Notes under the pieces: model-generated | Told to the model about the DNA's origin: nothing | Seen by the model: the letters and a program-made list of their open reading frames with translations, nothing else | Databases searched by the model: none | Assembly: GCA_934169925.1 (NCBI GenBank) | Contig: CAKPOO010000003.1 | Location: 1-64,000, forward strand | Length of the DNA: 64,000 bases | Reading direction: 5' to 3' | Source of the DNA: an uncultured Clostridia bacterium | Lineage (GTDB): Bacteria; Bacillota; Clostridia; TANB77; CAG-465 | Made by a program: the position numbers and the translations under genes | In this document: positions 16,301 to 25,505 of the stretch, in pieces | Layout of the letters: each line of letters starts with the position of its first letter | How positions within the stretch are numbered: the first letter of the stretch is position 1

Positions 16301-16981
16301 ATGAAAATATTAATAATTGAAGATGAATATAGTTTAGCTGATGCTATAGCTGAAACTTTAAAAAAAGAAAATTATACTACAAAAATAGTAACAAATGGAG
16401 AAGATGGAGAAGATGAAGCTCTTACTAATGTTTACGATTTAATATTGTTAGATGTAATGTTACCAAAAAAAGATGGATTTGAAATATTAAAAGATTTAAA
16501 AATGCAAAAAATAACCACTCCGATTATAATGATTACAGCAAAATCAGAAATAAGTGATAAATTAAAAGGTTTAGAAAATGGTGTTGATGATTATATAACA
16601 AAACCATTTCATATGAGAGAAGTTGTTGCAAGAGTAAAAATTGTTTTAAAAAGAAATGCTAACATAGAAGATACAAATACATTAGAGTATAGTGATTTAA
16701 AACTAGACTTAAGTACAGGAAAAATGATATCTAACAATTTGGATATTGCAATAAATGGAAAAGAACTTGATTTGCTTGAAATATTGCTTATAAACAAAAA
16801 TCAAATAGTAAGTAGAGAAATACTTGCAGATAAAATATGGGGATATAACAGTGATGCTGAATATAACAACGTCGAGGTATATGTATCATTTTTAAGAAAA
16901 AAATTAAAACTAATTAAATCAAAGGTAAAAATAAAAGCAGTAAGAGGGATAGGTTATAAATTGGAGGAAGAAAATGATTAA
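16301..16981 (+). CDS. OmpR-family response regulator
   Basis: 226 residues from ATG 16301 (GGTGATTAAG upstream). Receiver domain with ILIIEDEYS, D51 in LILLDVMLPK, T in MITAKS and K in DDYITKPF; winged-helix domain with LDLLEILLINKNQIVSRE and the ending VRGIGYKLE. It overlaps the kinase gene by 8 bp. The only downstream target candidate is the decayed permease at 18.3 kb, which suggests this pair lost its transporter. Confidence 0.92.
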   Translation: MKILIIEDEYSLADAIAETLKKENYTTKIVTNGEDGEDEALTNVYDLILLDVMLPKKDGFEILKDLKMQKITTPIIMITAKSEISDKLKGLENGVDDYITKPFHMREVVARVKIVLKRNANIEDTNTLEYSDLKLDLSTGKMISNNLDIAINGKELDLLEILLINKNQIVSREILADKIWGYNSDAEYNNVEVYVSFLRKKLKLIKSKVKIKAVRGIGYKLEEEND

Positions 16982-18164
16982 AAAATTAAAACAAAGAATT
17001 TTTATGATTATAATGTTTTCTTTATCTTTAGTAACATTAGTAATAATTACATTAAATATGGCCTTAAGTTATAATAATACGATAAATACAACAACATCTA
17101 TGATGAATAGAATGATAGATGTTGATACAAAAAGAGAATTTAATAAAAATGATGATTCAAAAAAAATATCTGAATTTGATGTAGAAGGACTATATAAAAT
17201 TGTAATACAAGATTCAGTTATTACTAGTAGTTCATATAATGCAGAAGATATTGATTTAAATGAATATTTAAAAAAAATATTAAATAAAAATAATCAAAAA
17301 GGAATAATTGGTGATTATGTTTATAGCGTAAAAGTTATAGATAAAAATACAGTTATAATTTCAATGTTAGAAGATAAAAATTCAATTTTACATATAAGAA
17401 AAATGATAATTCTTTCAAGTTCTACTGCTATATTTTGTATTGTTTTAATTTATCTTTTAGCAAAAAATATTTCAAAAATTATAGTAGAACCAGTTGAAGA
17501 AACTTTTGAAAAACAAAAACAATTTATATCAGATGCATCGCATGAATTAAAAACACCACTTGCTGTAATAGAAGCAAATTCAGATGTATTAAAAGATCAA
17601 GTTGGAGAAAATAAATGGATAGATTATATTCAAAATGAAATTGAAAGTATGAATAAACTTGTAAATGAACTTTTACTACTTACAAAAATTGAAAATGTTG
17701 ATAATGTAAAACAATATACTAAATTAAATTTATCAAATGAAGTCGAGATAATAATTTCAATGTTTGAAAGTATAGCTTATGAAAAACAGGTGGTAATAAA
17801 AAATAATATTGAAAGTGATATTATGATGGATGGTAATAAAGAGGATATAGAGCATATTGTATCAACTCTTACTGATAATGCAATAAAACATACAAATAAA
17901 GATGGAGAGGTTATTATTAATCTAAAGAAAGAAAAAAATGAAATAATACTTGAAGTGAAAAATATGGGAGAAGAAATTCCACAAGAAGAAAGAGAAAAAA
18001 TATTTGAAAGGTTTTACCGTATTGATAAATCAAGAAATAGAAATGAAAAAAGATATGGTCTTGGACTTGCAATTGCAAAATCTACAATAGAAAAATATAA
18101 CGGAAAAATTGAAGTGGATTATAAAGATAAATTCACAATTTTTAGAGTTATAATTCCAGTTTAA
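16974..18164 (+). CDS. Sensor histidine kinase
   Basis: 396 residues. TM1 at about 8-31, an extracellular domain of roughly 110 residues, TM2 at about 145-163, then the dimerisation domain with H190 in SDASHELKTPLAVI, and an ATPase domain with LTDNAIKHT (N box), a weak G1 box (VKNMGEEIP), the F box FERFYRID and G2 YGLGLAIAKSTIEKY. RBS GGAGGAAG. A normal extracellular-sensing EnvZ-type kinase, unlike the Bce-type one at 7.7 kb. Confidence 0.92.
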   Translation: MIKKLKQRIFMIIMFSLSLVTLVIITLNMALSYNNTINTTTSMMNRMIDVDTKREFNKNDDSKKISEFDVEGLYKIVIQDSVITSSSYNAEDIDLNEYLKKILNKNNQKGIIGDYVYSVKVIDKNTVIISMLEDKNSILHIRKMIILSSSTAIFCIVLIYLLAKNISKIIVEPVEETFEKQKQFISDASHELKTPLAVIEANSDVLKDQVGENKWIDYIQNEIESMNKLVNELLLLTKIENVDNVKQYTKLNLSNEVEIIISMFESIAYEKQVVIKNNIESDIMMDGNKEDIEHIVSTLTDNAIKHTNKDGEVIINLKKEKNEIILEVKNMGEEIPQEEREKIFERFYRIDKSRNRNEKRYGLGLAIAKSTIEKYNGKIEVDYKDKFTIFRVIIPV

Positions 18165-18180
18165 AAATAAAGTAAATAAA

Positions 18181-18221
18181 AAATATTAATAAGTTTTAAA
18201 AAATTTATTAATATTTTTTTT
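18181..18221 (+). terminator. Terminator after the two-component system
   Basis: AAATATTAATAA pairs perfectly with TTATTAATATTT, followed by a T run. Confidence 0.8.
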
Positions 18222-18280
18222 ATTTTCAATAATTCTTCAAGCTTTGTATTGTATATTATATATTGTCAGGAGGAAGTAAG

Positions 18281-18720
18281 ATGTATATTTAAAAAAATAG
18301 TATACTTTCAATAATTAGAAATAAAGGAAGAAATATTCTAATAGGTGTTATATTATATTTGCAATAGCATGTAGTGCAACAATTACACTTGCAATAAGAA
18401 ACACGGCAACTAATATAGTAGAAAGTTATGAAGATTCAAATGATTTAATAGCAACAATATCTTTTGATAGAAGTAAATTAATGGGAGAATTTAAAGGTGG
18501 AGAAAATGGTAAAAAAGAAAATATCGAAACTTTTAATAATATAGAATCATATACATTAGATAATGTTAAAAATTTTGGAGAAAGTGAATATCTAAAAGGT
18601 TATTATTACACATACTCAACCTCATTAGATAGTGATACTTTAACAAAAACTGAAGATTCATTTGAAATTGAAAATAATGAAGAATTATTAAATGATAAAA
18701 ATGATAAATCACAAAGTAAT
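18281..18720 (+). pseudogene. FtsX-type ABC permease remnant (N-terminal part)
   Basis: Behind a fine RBS (CAGGAGG) the ATG at 18281 opens MYI, then TAA (18290-18292) where relatives carry leucine, then KNSILSIIRNKGRNILIG. A frameshift follows near 18350; the next frame continues ACSATITLAIRNTATNIVESYEDSNDLIATISFD and LKGYYYTYSTSLDSDTL. This is the start of a permease of the kind often encoded beside a two-component system. The rest is missing; by about 18720 the frame runs into the beta-helix gene. The boundary is approximate. Confidence 0.7.
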
Positions 18721-19914
18721 TTAGTTGAATATAATGGAAATACAAGTATAGACTCTGATACAAGTGTAAAAGGTGGTGATTATTTATCAGAAAGTGAAGA
18801 TTAAAATGCTATTTTAGTAACTGGAGAAAATGATGTAGAATTATCAAATATCAATGTAACAAAAACAGGAGATTCAAGTAGTGGTGATAATACTAGTTTT
18901 TATGGTATTAATTCTGCAATACTTGCTAAAGATAAAACAAATTTAACATTAAAAAATATCAATGTAACAACTAACGCAAATGGTGCAAATGGTGTATTTT
19001 GTTATGGAGGAAGTGCAATAACTAGTAATACCTATTCAGATGGTACAACTATTACAATTAGTGATTCTTCAATAACAACAAAAAAAGATAATTCAGGAGG
19101 AATTATGGTTACAGGAGGTGGAATATTAAAAGCTACAAATTTAACAGTAAATACATCTGGCACATCTAGTGCAGCAATTAGATCTGATAAAGGGGGTGGT
19201 AATCTAAGCGTAGATGGAGGCACATATACAACAACTGGTCAAGGCTCGCCAACAATTTATTCAACAGCAAATGTAAAAGTAGAAAATGCAAATTTAACTG
19301 CAACTGCATCAGAAGGGATAGTGATAGAAGGAAAAAATAGTGTGACAATTGATAATTGTAATTTAACAGATAGTAATACAAAGTTAAATGGAAAATCAAC
19401 AACATATAAAAATATATTCATATATCAATCTATGTCAGGAGATTCAGATGTAGGAAATTCAGAATTTAGTGCAAATAACAGTACAATAACAACAAATAAT
19501 GGAGATTCTTTTTATGTTACAAATCAAAAAGCAATTATAAATCTAAAAAATAATAAAATTATAAATAACGATACAAATGGAAATTTCCTAAAAATTCAAA
19601 AAGATTCTTGGGGAAATGAAGGAAGTAACGGTGGAGATGTTACTTTAGTAATGGAAAATCAAGAAGTAACAGGAAATATTGTAGTAGATTCTATATCGAC
19701 TTTGGATATGACATTAAAAGAAAATTCATATTATGAGGGGGTGATAAATGAAGAAAATTCAGCAAAAGAAATAACCTTAAAATTAGATGCCTCATCTAAG
19801 ATAAAACTAACAGGAGATTCCTATGTAACAAATTTAGAGGATAGTGATAACACATACAGTAATATAGACTTTAATGGATATAAATTGTATGTAAATGGTA
19901 TAGCAATTAATTAA
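18721..19914 (+). pseudogene. Beta-helix surface protein remnant, fused to the permease remnant
   Basis: Serine/threonine/asparagine-rich tandem beta-strand repeats characteristic of right-handed parallel beta-helix adhesins: SVKGGDYLSESED, stop (TAA 18802-18804), then in the same frame NAILVTGENDVELSNINVTKTGDSS, GGIMVTGGGILKATNLTV, IRSDKGGGNLSVDGGTY, and the end GYKLYVNGIAIN. Relatives begin much earlier with a signal peptide. The piece from 19105 could be translated from an internal ATG but would have no export signal. The fusion points to a deletion that joined two genes. Confidence 0.65.
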
Positions 19915-20019
19915 AAAATAACAACAGAAAATATAATAAATAATAACGAGTAAAGTTTTCTAGTTTTTCAAGAAATTGAAAGATTGGAAAGCTTTATTTT
20001 TTTGTATAAAAGTAATAAA

Positions 20020-20045
20020 AAAACGAGTAGAAAATTACTCGTTTT
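20020..20045 (-). terminator. Terminator of the tetR-like gene (bidirectional)
   Basis: AAAACGAGTA, loop GAAAAT, TACTCGTTTT; on the minus strand a T-rich tail follows. It may also stop readthrough from the left. Confidence 0.8.
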
Positions 20046-20070
20046 AGTGTATATGAAAGATAGAGCATAC

Positions 20071-20679
20071 TTAATTTATTAGCATATGTACAATTTCATC
20101 TATAACAATATTTGTCATTGTGTCGTAGTTTAAATCTTTATGTTTATGATATACAATTTCATGACAAATGTTATCGATCATTCCAATTATAACATGAACT
20201 CTTTCTTCTAAATCTTTTGTGTTTAACCCATTTTTTCTTAGTAAATTTACAATAGCAGTAGTCATTTTAATTTCATTGTTATGGAAAAAATCAGCAACAT
20301 CTTTATCAGAATGTGCCATTGCAGTTATTTCTTCATGAGCAGTTTTTGATAGTTTATGATTTTGAATAAATTGTGAAATTGCTTTTTGTATAATTTTTTT
20401 TAAATTTTCTTCATTTATTTTAAAGTTTGCATCAAGGTCTATACTTGGGTAAAAAATACTACTAGCATATTGTTTAAGCCCTTCTAATAATATATCATGT
20501 TTATCATTAAAATAGTTATAAATAATGCCAGTAGAAACACCTGCAGCTTTTGCAATTTGTGCTGTATTAGTGTTATAGTAACCTTTTTTACATATTAATT
20601 CAAATCCATATTTTATAATTTTTTCCTTTTTTTCAATAGAACGTTTTTGAATTGGTTCTCTAATTGTATTATCAGTCAT
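20071..20679 (-). CDS. TetR-family transcriptional regulator
   Basis: 202 residues. The N-terminal helix-turn-helix is KEKIIKYGFELICKKGYYNT with IAKAAGVSTGIIYNYFNDK (residues about 17-60), followed by an all-helical ligand domain. It is divergent from an ABC exporter operon; two matching 20-bp palindromes lie in the 153-bp gap, so it very probably represses the exporter and itself until a substrate binds. Confidence 0.93.
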   Translation of the reverse strand: MTDNTIREPIQKRSIEKKEKIIKYGFELICKKGYYNTNTAQIAKAAGVSTGIIYNYFNDKHDILLEGLKQYASSIFYPSIDLDANFKINEENLKKIIQKAISQFIQNHKLSKTAHEEITAMAHSDKDVADFFHNNEIKMTTAIVNLLRKNGLNTKDLEERVHVIIGMIDNICHEIVYHKHKDLNYDTMTNIVIDEIVHMLIN

Positions 20680-20708
20680 ACAAAAACCTCCGTTAACAAA
20701 TTAGTATA

Positions 20709-20736
20709 ATTATAGCACATAAAAAAAATAAGTCAA
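20709..20736 (-). promoter_or_regulatory. Promoter of the tetR-like gene
   Basis: On the minus strand TTGACT (20736-20731), 16 bp, TATAAT (20714-20709), 4 bp from the upstream operator. Confidence 0.65.
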
Positions 20737-20739
20737 TAA

Positions 20740-20759
20740 ATATGAAAAAAAATTCATAT
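20740..20759. promoter_or_regulatory. TetR operator 1
   Basis: ATATGAA-N6-TTCATAT, a perfect dyad placed four bases before both divergent -35 elements. Confidence 0.75.
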
Positions 20760-20763
20760 TATA

Positions 20764-20792
20764 TTGACAATCAAAATAAATATTATTATAAT
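20764..20792 (+). promoter_or_regulatory. Consensus promoter of the TetR-controlled exporter
   Basis: Exact TTGACA (20764-20769), 17 bp, exact TATAAT (20787-20792). A perfect promoter of this kind usually needs a repressor, in line with the flanking operators. Confidence 0.88.
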
Positions 20793-20800
20793 AAAGTAAA

Positions 20801-20820
20801 ATATGAAATAAATTTCATAT
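20801..20820. promoter_or_regulatory. TetR operator 2
   Basis: ATATGAA-N6-TTCATAT again (extended to nine paired bases), at about the transcription start and 61 bp from operator 1. Confidence 0.78.
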
Positions 20821-20832
20821 AAAGGAGGAGCT

Positions 20833-21543
20833 ATGGATAAAATAGTAGAATTAAAAAATGTTAGTAAAGTTTATAAAATTGGTGAAAAGGAATTTAAAGC
20901 AATCGATGATGTAGATTTGTCTTTAAATAAAGGTGAAATGATTGTAATTCTTGGACCATCTGGTGCTGGAAAATCTACTTTACTTAATTTGATTGGTGGT
21001 ATGGATACATCAACAAGTGGAAGTGTAATTATTGATAATGAAAATATTTCTAGTTATAATCAAAATATGTTATCTGATTATAGGGCAGAAAATGTTGGAT
21101 TTATTTTTCAGTTTTATAACATATTACCAAGTCTTACAGTTAAAGAAAATGTTGATATAGTAAAGGATATTGTAAAAAATCCAATAAGTTCAAAAGAAGC
21201 TTTAGAGGGTGTTGGACTTTTTGAACATAGAAATAAGTTTCCAAATCAACTATCAGGTGGAGAACAACAAAGAGTATCTATTGCAAGAGCAATAGCAAAA
21301 AATCCTAAATTATTACTTTGTGATGAACCAACAGGGGCACTAGATAGTAAAACTGGTGTTGAAGTTTTAAAATTATTAAGAAAACAATGCGATGGTAATA
21401 ATGGTGCAAACACAGTTATAATTGTTACTCATAATAGTTTAATTGCAGACATTGCAGATACAGTTGTTTATGTAAAAAACGGTAAGATAGAAAAAACAAT
21501 TCATAATGAAAATCCAAAAAGAATAGATGAGGTGGCTTGGTAA
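20833..21543 (+). CDS. ABC transporter ATP-binding protein (MacB/LolD-type)
   Basis: 236 residues. Walker A GPSGAGKST, Q loop FQFYNILP, signature LSGGEQQRVSIARA, Walker B LLLCDEPTGALDS, H loop IVTHN. RBS AAAGGAGG. Partner of the permease that starts 3 bp after its stop. Exporters of this class move peptides, drugs or lipoproteins. Confidence 0.93.
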   Translation: MDKIVELKNVSKVYKIGEKEFKAIDDVDLSLNKGEMIVILGPSGAGKSTLLNLIGGMDTSTSGSVIIDNENISSYNQNMLSDYRAENVGFIFQFYNILPSLTVKENVDIVKDIVKNPISSKEALEGVGLFEHRNKFPNQLSGGEQQRVSIARAIAKNPKLLLCDEPTGALDSKTGVEVLKLLRKQCDGNNGANTVIIVTHNSLIADIADTVVYVKNGKIEKTIHNENPKRIDEVAW

Positions 21544-21545
21544 TT

Positions 21546-23924
21546 ATGAAAATATTAAATATAAAAATGTTTAGAGATATAAAAAATAATATGTCTCAAT
21601 TTATAACTATATTTTTAATGATAATGATTGGAGTTATGGCATACTCTGGAATAGAGGCTTATATGGATGGAATGAGTAAAACAGCAGAAAAGTTTTACTC
21701 AGAAAATAATCTGTTTGATTTAAATCTTGTAGGTGAAAATTTTACTGATGAAGATTTAGAAAATATAAAAAATATAGAAAATGTAAAAAATGCTGAAAGA
21801 AAGTTATCTTTAACTGGTACAACAGATAATGATAAAACTTTATTACTAAGCTTTATTGAATCAAATGAAATTTCAAAATTCTATGTTATAGATGGTGAAG
21901 AGTTCGATAAAGCAAAATCTGGTGTATGGCTTGACAATTTTTATGCACAAGAAAATAATATAAAAGTTGGAGATGAAATTTTAGTAAAATATGATGGAAT
22001 GGAGCTAAAAGAAAAAGTTTTAGGATTAATAAACGTTCCAGATCATTTATATGATGTAAAAGATGAATCACAACTTTATCCAGATAGAAAAGATTTTGGA
22101 TTTGCATATTTATCAGTAAATGAAATAAGTGAAAGTTATATAAAATCAAAAGTAATGAGTAAGATGAATATAACTGATGAATCTTTATTTGATTTATATG
22201 TAAAAGATTTTAACTATAAAGATTATATTGTTTTTAATAACGTAATGGTAGATGTTGATGATTTAAGTAAAATAAATGAAGTAAAAAATGTAATTGAAGA
22301 CAATATAAAAAATGCCAAAGCTATAATAAATGTAGAAGACACATCATCATATTTAAAATATCAAGGGGAAATTGATGAGGGAAAAACTTATGTAGGTGTA
22401 TTTTCAGGATTATTTTTATTTATTGCAATGCTTTCTGTAATTACTACAATGACAAGAATTGTAAAAAATCAAAGAACTCAAATAGGTACACTTAAAGCTT
22501 TAGGTTTTAGTGATAGAAAAGTAATATTACATTATATTGGTTATGGATTTTGGATTTCTATTTTTGCAGCAGTTGTTGGATTATTACTCGGATATTTCTT
22601 AATAGGAAATATTTTTATAGGGTTAGAAATGTCATTTTTTGAAATACCTAACGGACACCCTGTACTTAATACAAAATGCTATATTGTAGCTTTACTTGTT
22701 GTAATAATGGTTAGCTTTATTACATATATTACAGGAAGAAATATATTAAAAGAAAATCCAGCAGAAACATTAAGAAATAAAATACCTAATGTAAACACAA
22801 AATCTTTAAATATCACAACAAAAGGAATATTTAAAAAATTGGGATTTTCAAGTAAATGGAATTTAAGAGATATTGTTAGAAATAAAATGAGAACTTTTAT
22901 GGCAATAGCTGGAGTTGTTGGTTCTTGTATGCTTATTGTTTGTGCACTTGGAATGTTAGATTCTATGAATTTTTTTATAAAACTTCAATTTGAAACTTTG
23001 TATAATTTTGATTATAAATTAAATATCAAAGAAGATATAAATGACTCTAGTTTGGAAAAATTGTATGAAGAGTATGGAGATAATACATCAGAATCATTAG
23101 GAATCGAGATAAAAGATGTAGATGGTGTAAGAGAGTCAAATAATATATTTATAACTGATGCTAAGTCTTATGTAAGATTTGTAGATAATAAAAATAAAAT
23201 AATAGAAAAACCTACAGATGATGGTATTTTTGTAACTTATAAACTTGCACAGTTAAAAGGTTATAAATTAGGGGATGAAATATCTTGGCATATATATGGT
23301 GATGACAATTACTATACTTCAAAAATAATTGGATTTAATAAAGATCCACAAAATCAAAATATTTCCATGACAAGAAATTATTTTGAAAGTTTAGGATTAG
23401 AATATAAACCTAACGCATTATATACAAATATTGATTTAAGTAATACAAAACAAATTGATGGTGTAGATACAATTCAAGATATAGAAAGTTTAAAAGATGG
23501 AATGACAAGTATGTTATCTATGATGAAAACTATGATCACTCTTATAATAGGTATTGCAATATTACTAGGTGGAGTTATTATATATAATTTAGGTATACTT
23601 TCATTTTCAGAAAAGCAGTATCAATTTGCCACATTAAAAGTGTTAGGATTTAAAGATAAAAAAATTAAAGATATATTTATAAAACAAAATAATTGGATCG
23701 CTGTTATATCAATTATAATTGGCTTACCACTTGGTTATTTCTTAACAGATTGGTTATTTAAAACAGCAATAGAAGAACATTATGATTTTGGTGCTAGTAT
23801 TTTAATGCAAACTTATGTTATATCAGCTATAGGTACATTTTTAGTAAGTTATTTTGTTTCAAAATTCTTATCAAGAAAAATAAAAAATATTGATATGGTA
23901 TCTAGTTTGAAAGGAAATGAGTAA
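21546..23924 (+). CDS. FtsX-like ABC permease
   Basis: 792 residues from ATG 21546 (an in-frame TTG at 21537 lies inside the ATPase gene). One N-terminal TM, a large extracellular domain of about 240 residues, three TMs with the FtsX core around TQIGTLKALGFSDRKV, a second TM and extracellular domain, then three C-terminal TMs with a second FtsX core, QFATLKVLGFKDKKI. The double-FtsX layout is that of DUF214-type exporters. The substrate is unknown. Confidence 0.92.
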   Translation: MKILNIKMFRDIKNNMSQFITIFLMIMIGVMAYSGIEAYMDGMSKTAEKFYSENNLFDLNLVGENFTDEDLENIKNIENVKNAERKLSLTGTTDNDKTLLLSFIESNEISKFYVIDGEEFDKAKSGVWLDNFYAQENNIKVGDEILVKYDGMELKEKVLGLINVPDHLYDVKDESQLYPDRKDFGFAYLSVNEISESYIKSKVMSKMNITDESLFDLYVKDFNYKDYIVFNNVMVDVDDLSKINEVKNVIEDNIKNAKAIINVEDTSSYLKYQGEIDEGKTYVGVFSGLFLFIAMLSVITTMTRIVKNQRTQIGTLKALGFSDRKVILHYIGYGFWISIFAAVVGLLLGYFLIGNIFIGLEMSFFEIPNGHPVLNTKCYIVALLVVIMVSFITYITGRNILKENPAETLRNKIPNVNTKSLNITTKGIFKKLGFSSKWNLRDIVRNKMRTFMAIAGVVGSCMLIVCALGMLDSMNFFIKLQFETLYNFDYKLNIKEDINDSSLEKLYEEYGDNTSESLGIEIKDVDGVRESNNIFITDAKSYVRFVDNKNKIIEKPTDDGIFVTYKLAQLKGYKLGDEISWHIYGDDNYYTSKIIGFNKDPQNQNISMTRNYFESLGLEYKPNALYTNIDLSNTKQIDGVDTIQDIESLKDGMTSMLSMMKTMITLIIGIAILLGGVIIYNLGILSFSEKQYQFATLKVLGFKDKKIKDIFIKQNNWIAVISIIIGLPLGYFLTDWLFKTAIEEHYDFGASILMQTYVISAIGTFLVSYFVSKFLSRKIKNIDMVSSLKGNE

Positions 23925-24702
23925 TATGGAGATTTTTTATGGTTTGATTATACCTTTTCTTGGAACTACGCTTGGTTCAGCGATGGTTTTCCTTATGAAA
24001 AATAAGATAAACGATAAAGTTGAAAAGTTATTACTTGGATTTGCGTCAGGTGTTATGATATCTGCGTCTTTTTGGTCACTTTTAAATCCATCAATACAAA
24101 TGGCAAAAGAGCAAAATATCATACCTTGGTTACCAGCAACTATTGGATTTATTTTAGGAATAATATTTTTATTAATTTTAGATAGTGTTATACCTCATTT
24201 ACATTTAAATTCAAATAAACCAGAGGGAATAAGATCAAAAATAGAAAAAACAACTATGATGGTACTTGCTGTTACTCTTCATAATATACCAGAAGGAATG
24301 GCAGTTGGTGTTGTTTTTGCTGGTGCTATAGCACAAAAAACTGGAATAACAATGGCAGGAGCTATTGCACTTGCAATAGGAATTGCAATACAAAATTTCC
24401 CAGAGGGCGCTATAATATCAATGCCACTTAAAAGCGAAGGAATGTCAAAGAAAAAAGCTTTTTTATATGGTACACTTTCAGGAATTGTCGAACCAATAGG
24501 AGCAATTTTAACAATTCTTTTAACAAAATTTATTGTTCCGCTTCTTCCTTATCTTTTATCATTTGCAGCAGGTGCAATGATTTATGTTGTTGTAGAAGAA
24601 CTTATACCAGAATCTCAAAGTGGAGAACATTCTAATATAGGTACAATTGGTGTTGCAATTGGATTTGTAATAATGATGGTATTAGATGTAGCTTTAGGTT
24701 AG
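23917..24702 (+). CDS. ZIP-family metal transporter
   Basis: 261 residues, about eight TM helices. The ZIP metal-binding helices are seen as AVTLHNIPEGMAVGV and IAIQNFPEGAIISMP, followed by GIVEPIGAIL and VVEELIPES: the GufA/ZupT pattern for zinc or other divalent ions. It overlaps the permease stop by 8 bp (ATG 23926 is an alternative), so it shares the TetR-controlled transcript. This links a metal importer with the exporter. Confidence 0.9.
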   Translation: MSNMEIFYGLIIPFLGTTLGSAMVFLMKNKINDKVEKLLLGFASGVMISASFWSLLNPSIQMAKEQNIIPWLPATIGFILGIIFLLILDSVIPHLHLNSNKPEGIRSKIEKTTMMVLAVTLHNIPEGMAVGVVFAGAIAQKTGITMAGAIALAIGIAIQNFPEGAIISMPLKSEGMSKKKAFLYGTLSGIVEPIGAILTILLTKFIVPLLPYLLSFAAGAMIYVVVEELIPESQSGEHSNIGTIGVAIGFVIMMVLDVALG

Positions 24703-24731
24703 AAATATATTATGAATTTTTTATATAAAAT

Positions 24732-24762
24732 AATGTTGAGGTGGTTTTACTGCCTCAACATT
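24732..24762 (+). terminator. Hairpin after the ZIP gene
   Basis: AATGTTGAGG pairs with CCTCAACATT; the T tail is short, so termination strength is uncertain. Confidence 0.6.
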
Positions 24763-24807
24763 TATTGTATCTAAATATTAATTAACTTTGTTATCACGAT
24801 AGTTATT

Positions 24808-25101
24808 TCACCATTGTACCATAGAATCAAGTATTGGTTTTAAACTAAGTCCTGTATTAGTTAGTGAATATTCAACTCTAGGAGGAACTTCTGCAAATAC
24901 TTCTCTTTTTACTAATTTTGATTTTACCATATCTCTTAGATTATTTGTAAGGACTTTTTGACTTATTCCATTAAGTGATTTTTTTAGTTTACCAAATCTT
25001 TTAGTGCCAGAAAGTAAATCTCTAATAATTAAAATTTTCCATTTATCTCCAATAAGTCCCATTGTTATTTCAACAGGGCAAGATTGTAATTCTTGTTTCA
25101 T
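24808..25101 (-). CDS. HxlR-family regulator with a premature TGA
   Basis: 97 residues from ATG 25101: SCPVEITMGLIGDKWKILII, RFGKLKKSLNGISQKVLTNNL (recognition helix) and VPPRVEYSLTNTG are typical HxlR. The frame stops at TGA (24808-24810) after SMVQW, where relatives continue with glycine. Nine more codons (NNYRDNKVN) then follow in frame to TAA at 24778, so a GGA to TGA change has shortened the protein. The fold may survive without this short tail. Confidence 0.85.
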   Translation of the reverse strand: MKQELQSCPVEITMGLIGDKWKILIIRDLLSGTKRFGKLKKSLNGISQKVLTNNLRDMVKSKLVKREVFAEVPPRVEYSLTNTGLSLKPILDSMVQW

Positions 25102-25450
25102 AAAAATCAACTCTATTATATATTTAGGATTGTATCAAATAATAAGTTATATGTAAATAGTAATAAGTACTAAAAATGTAGTAAATAACTAATAGTTTAC
25201 ATTTGAATGTTACGTTAAAATATAAACTTTAAAAAAATTTTTTTAGTTTTTTTATTGATTTTGCTAAAAAGTAACTTTTTGGTAACTATGAAACAAAAAA
25301 GTGCCTACTTTACAAACAAAAATTCAAACGTTAAAATAATTATATAAAAGGGTAGCTACTTTTTAATAAGATATAAGGAGTAAGTAAAAATGGAGTGTAA
25401 AAAAGTTAATATAGGAAAAGGTTTTGTAGATATTTACTATTTTAAAGATA
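25102..25450. other. Regulatory gap with a possible gene fragment at 25390
   Basis: AT-rich sequence with direct and inverted motifs (AAAGTAACTTTTTGGTAACTATG; GTGCCTACTTT; GGTAGCTACTTTTT) between 25268 and 25372 that look like operators for the HxlR protein. After AAGGAG an ATG at 25390 opens about 20 plausible codons (MECKKVNIGKGFVDIYYFKD), then runs into the CsoR promoter and out of frame with csoR. It may be the first codons of a former HxlR target interrupted by the copper operon. Confidence 0.4.
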
Positions 25451-25479
25451 TTGACAATATACCCTATAGGGTATATAAT
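25451..25479 (+). promoter_or_regulatory. Copper-operon promoter with CsoR operator in the spacer
   Basis: Exact TTGACA (25451-25456), 17-bp spacer, exact TATAAT (25474-25479). The perfect palindrome ATACCCTATAGGGTAT (25459-25474), a typical CsoR binding sequence, fills the spacer, so bound CsoR would exclude RNA polymerase. Confidence 0.9.
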
Positions 25480-25505
25480 ATTTTTAGTTTGGAGGTGAAA
25501 TTTTT

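Noticed and set aside
24778..24810. UGA recoded as glycine or tryptophan
   Set aside because: TGA ends several well-bounded genes here (for example tag and the response regulator at 7009) and tryptophan is written TGG throughout.
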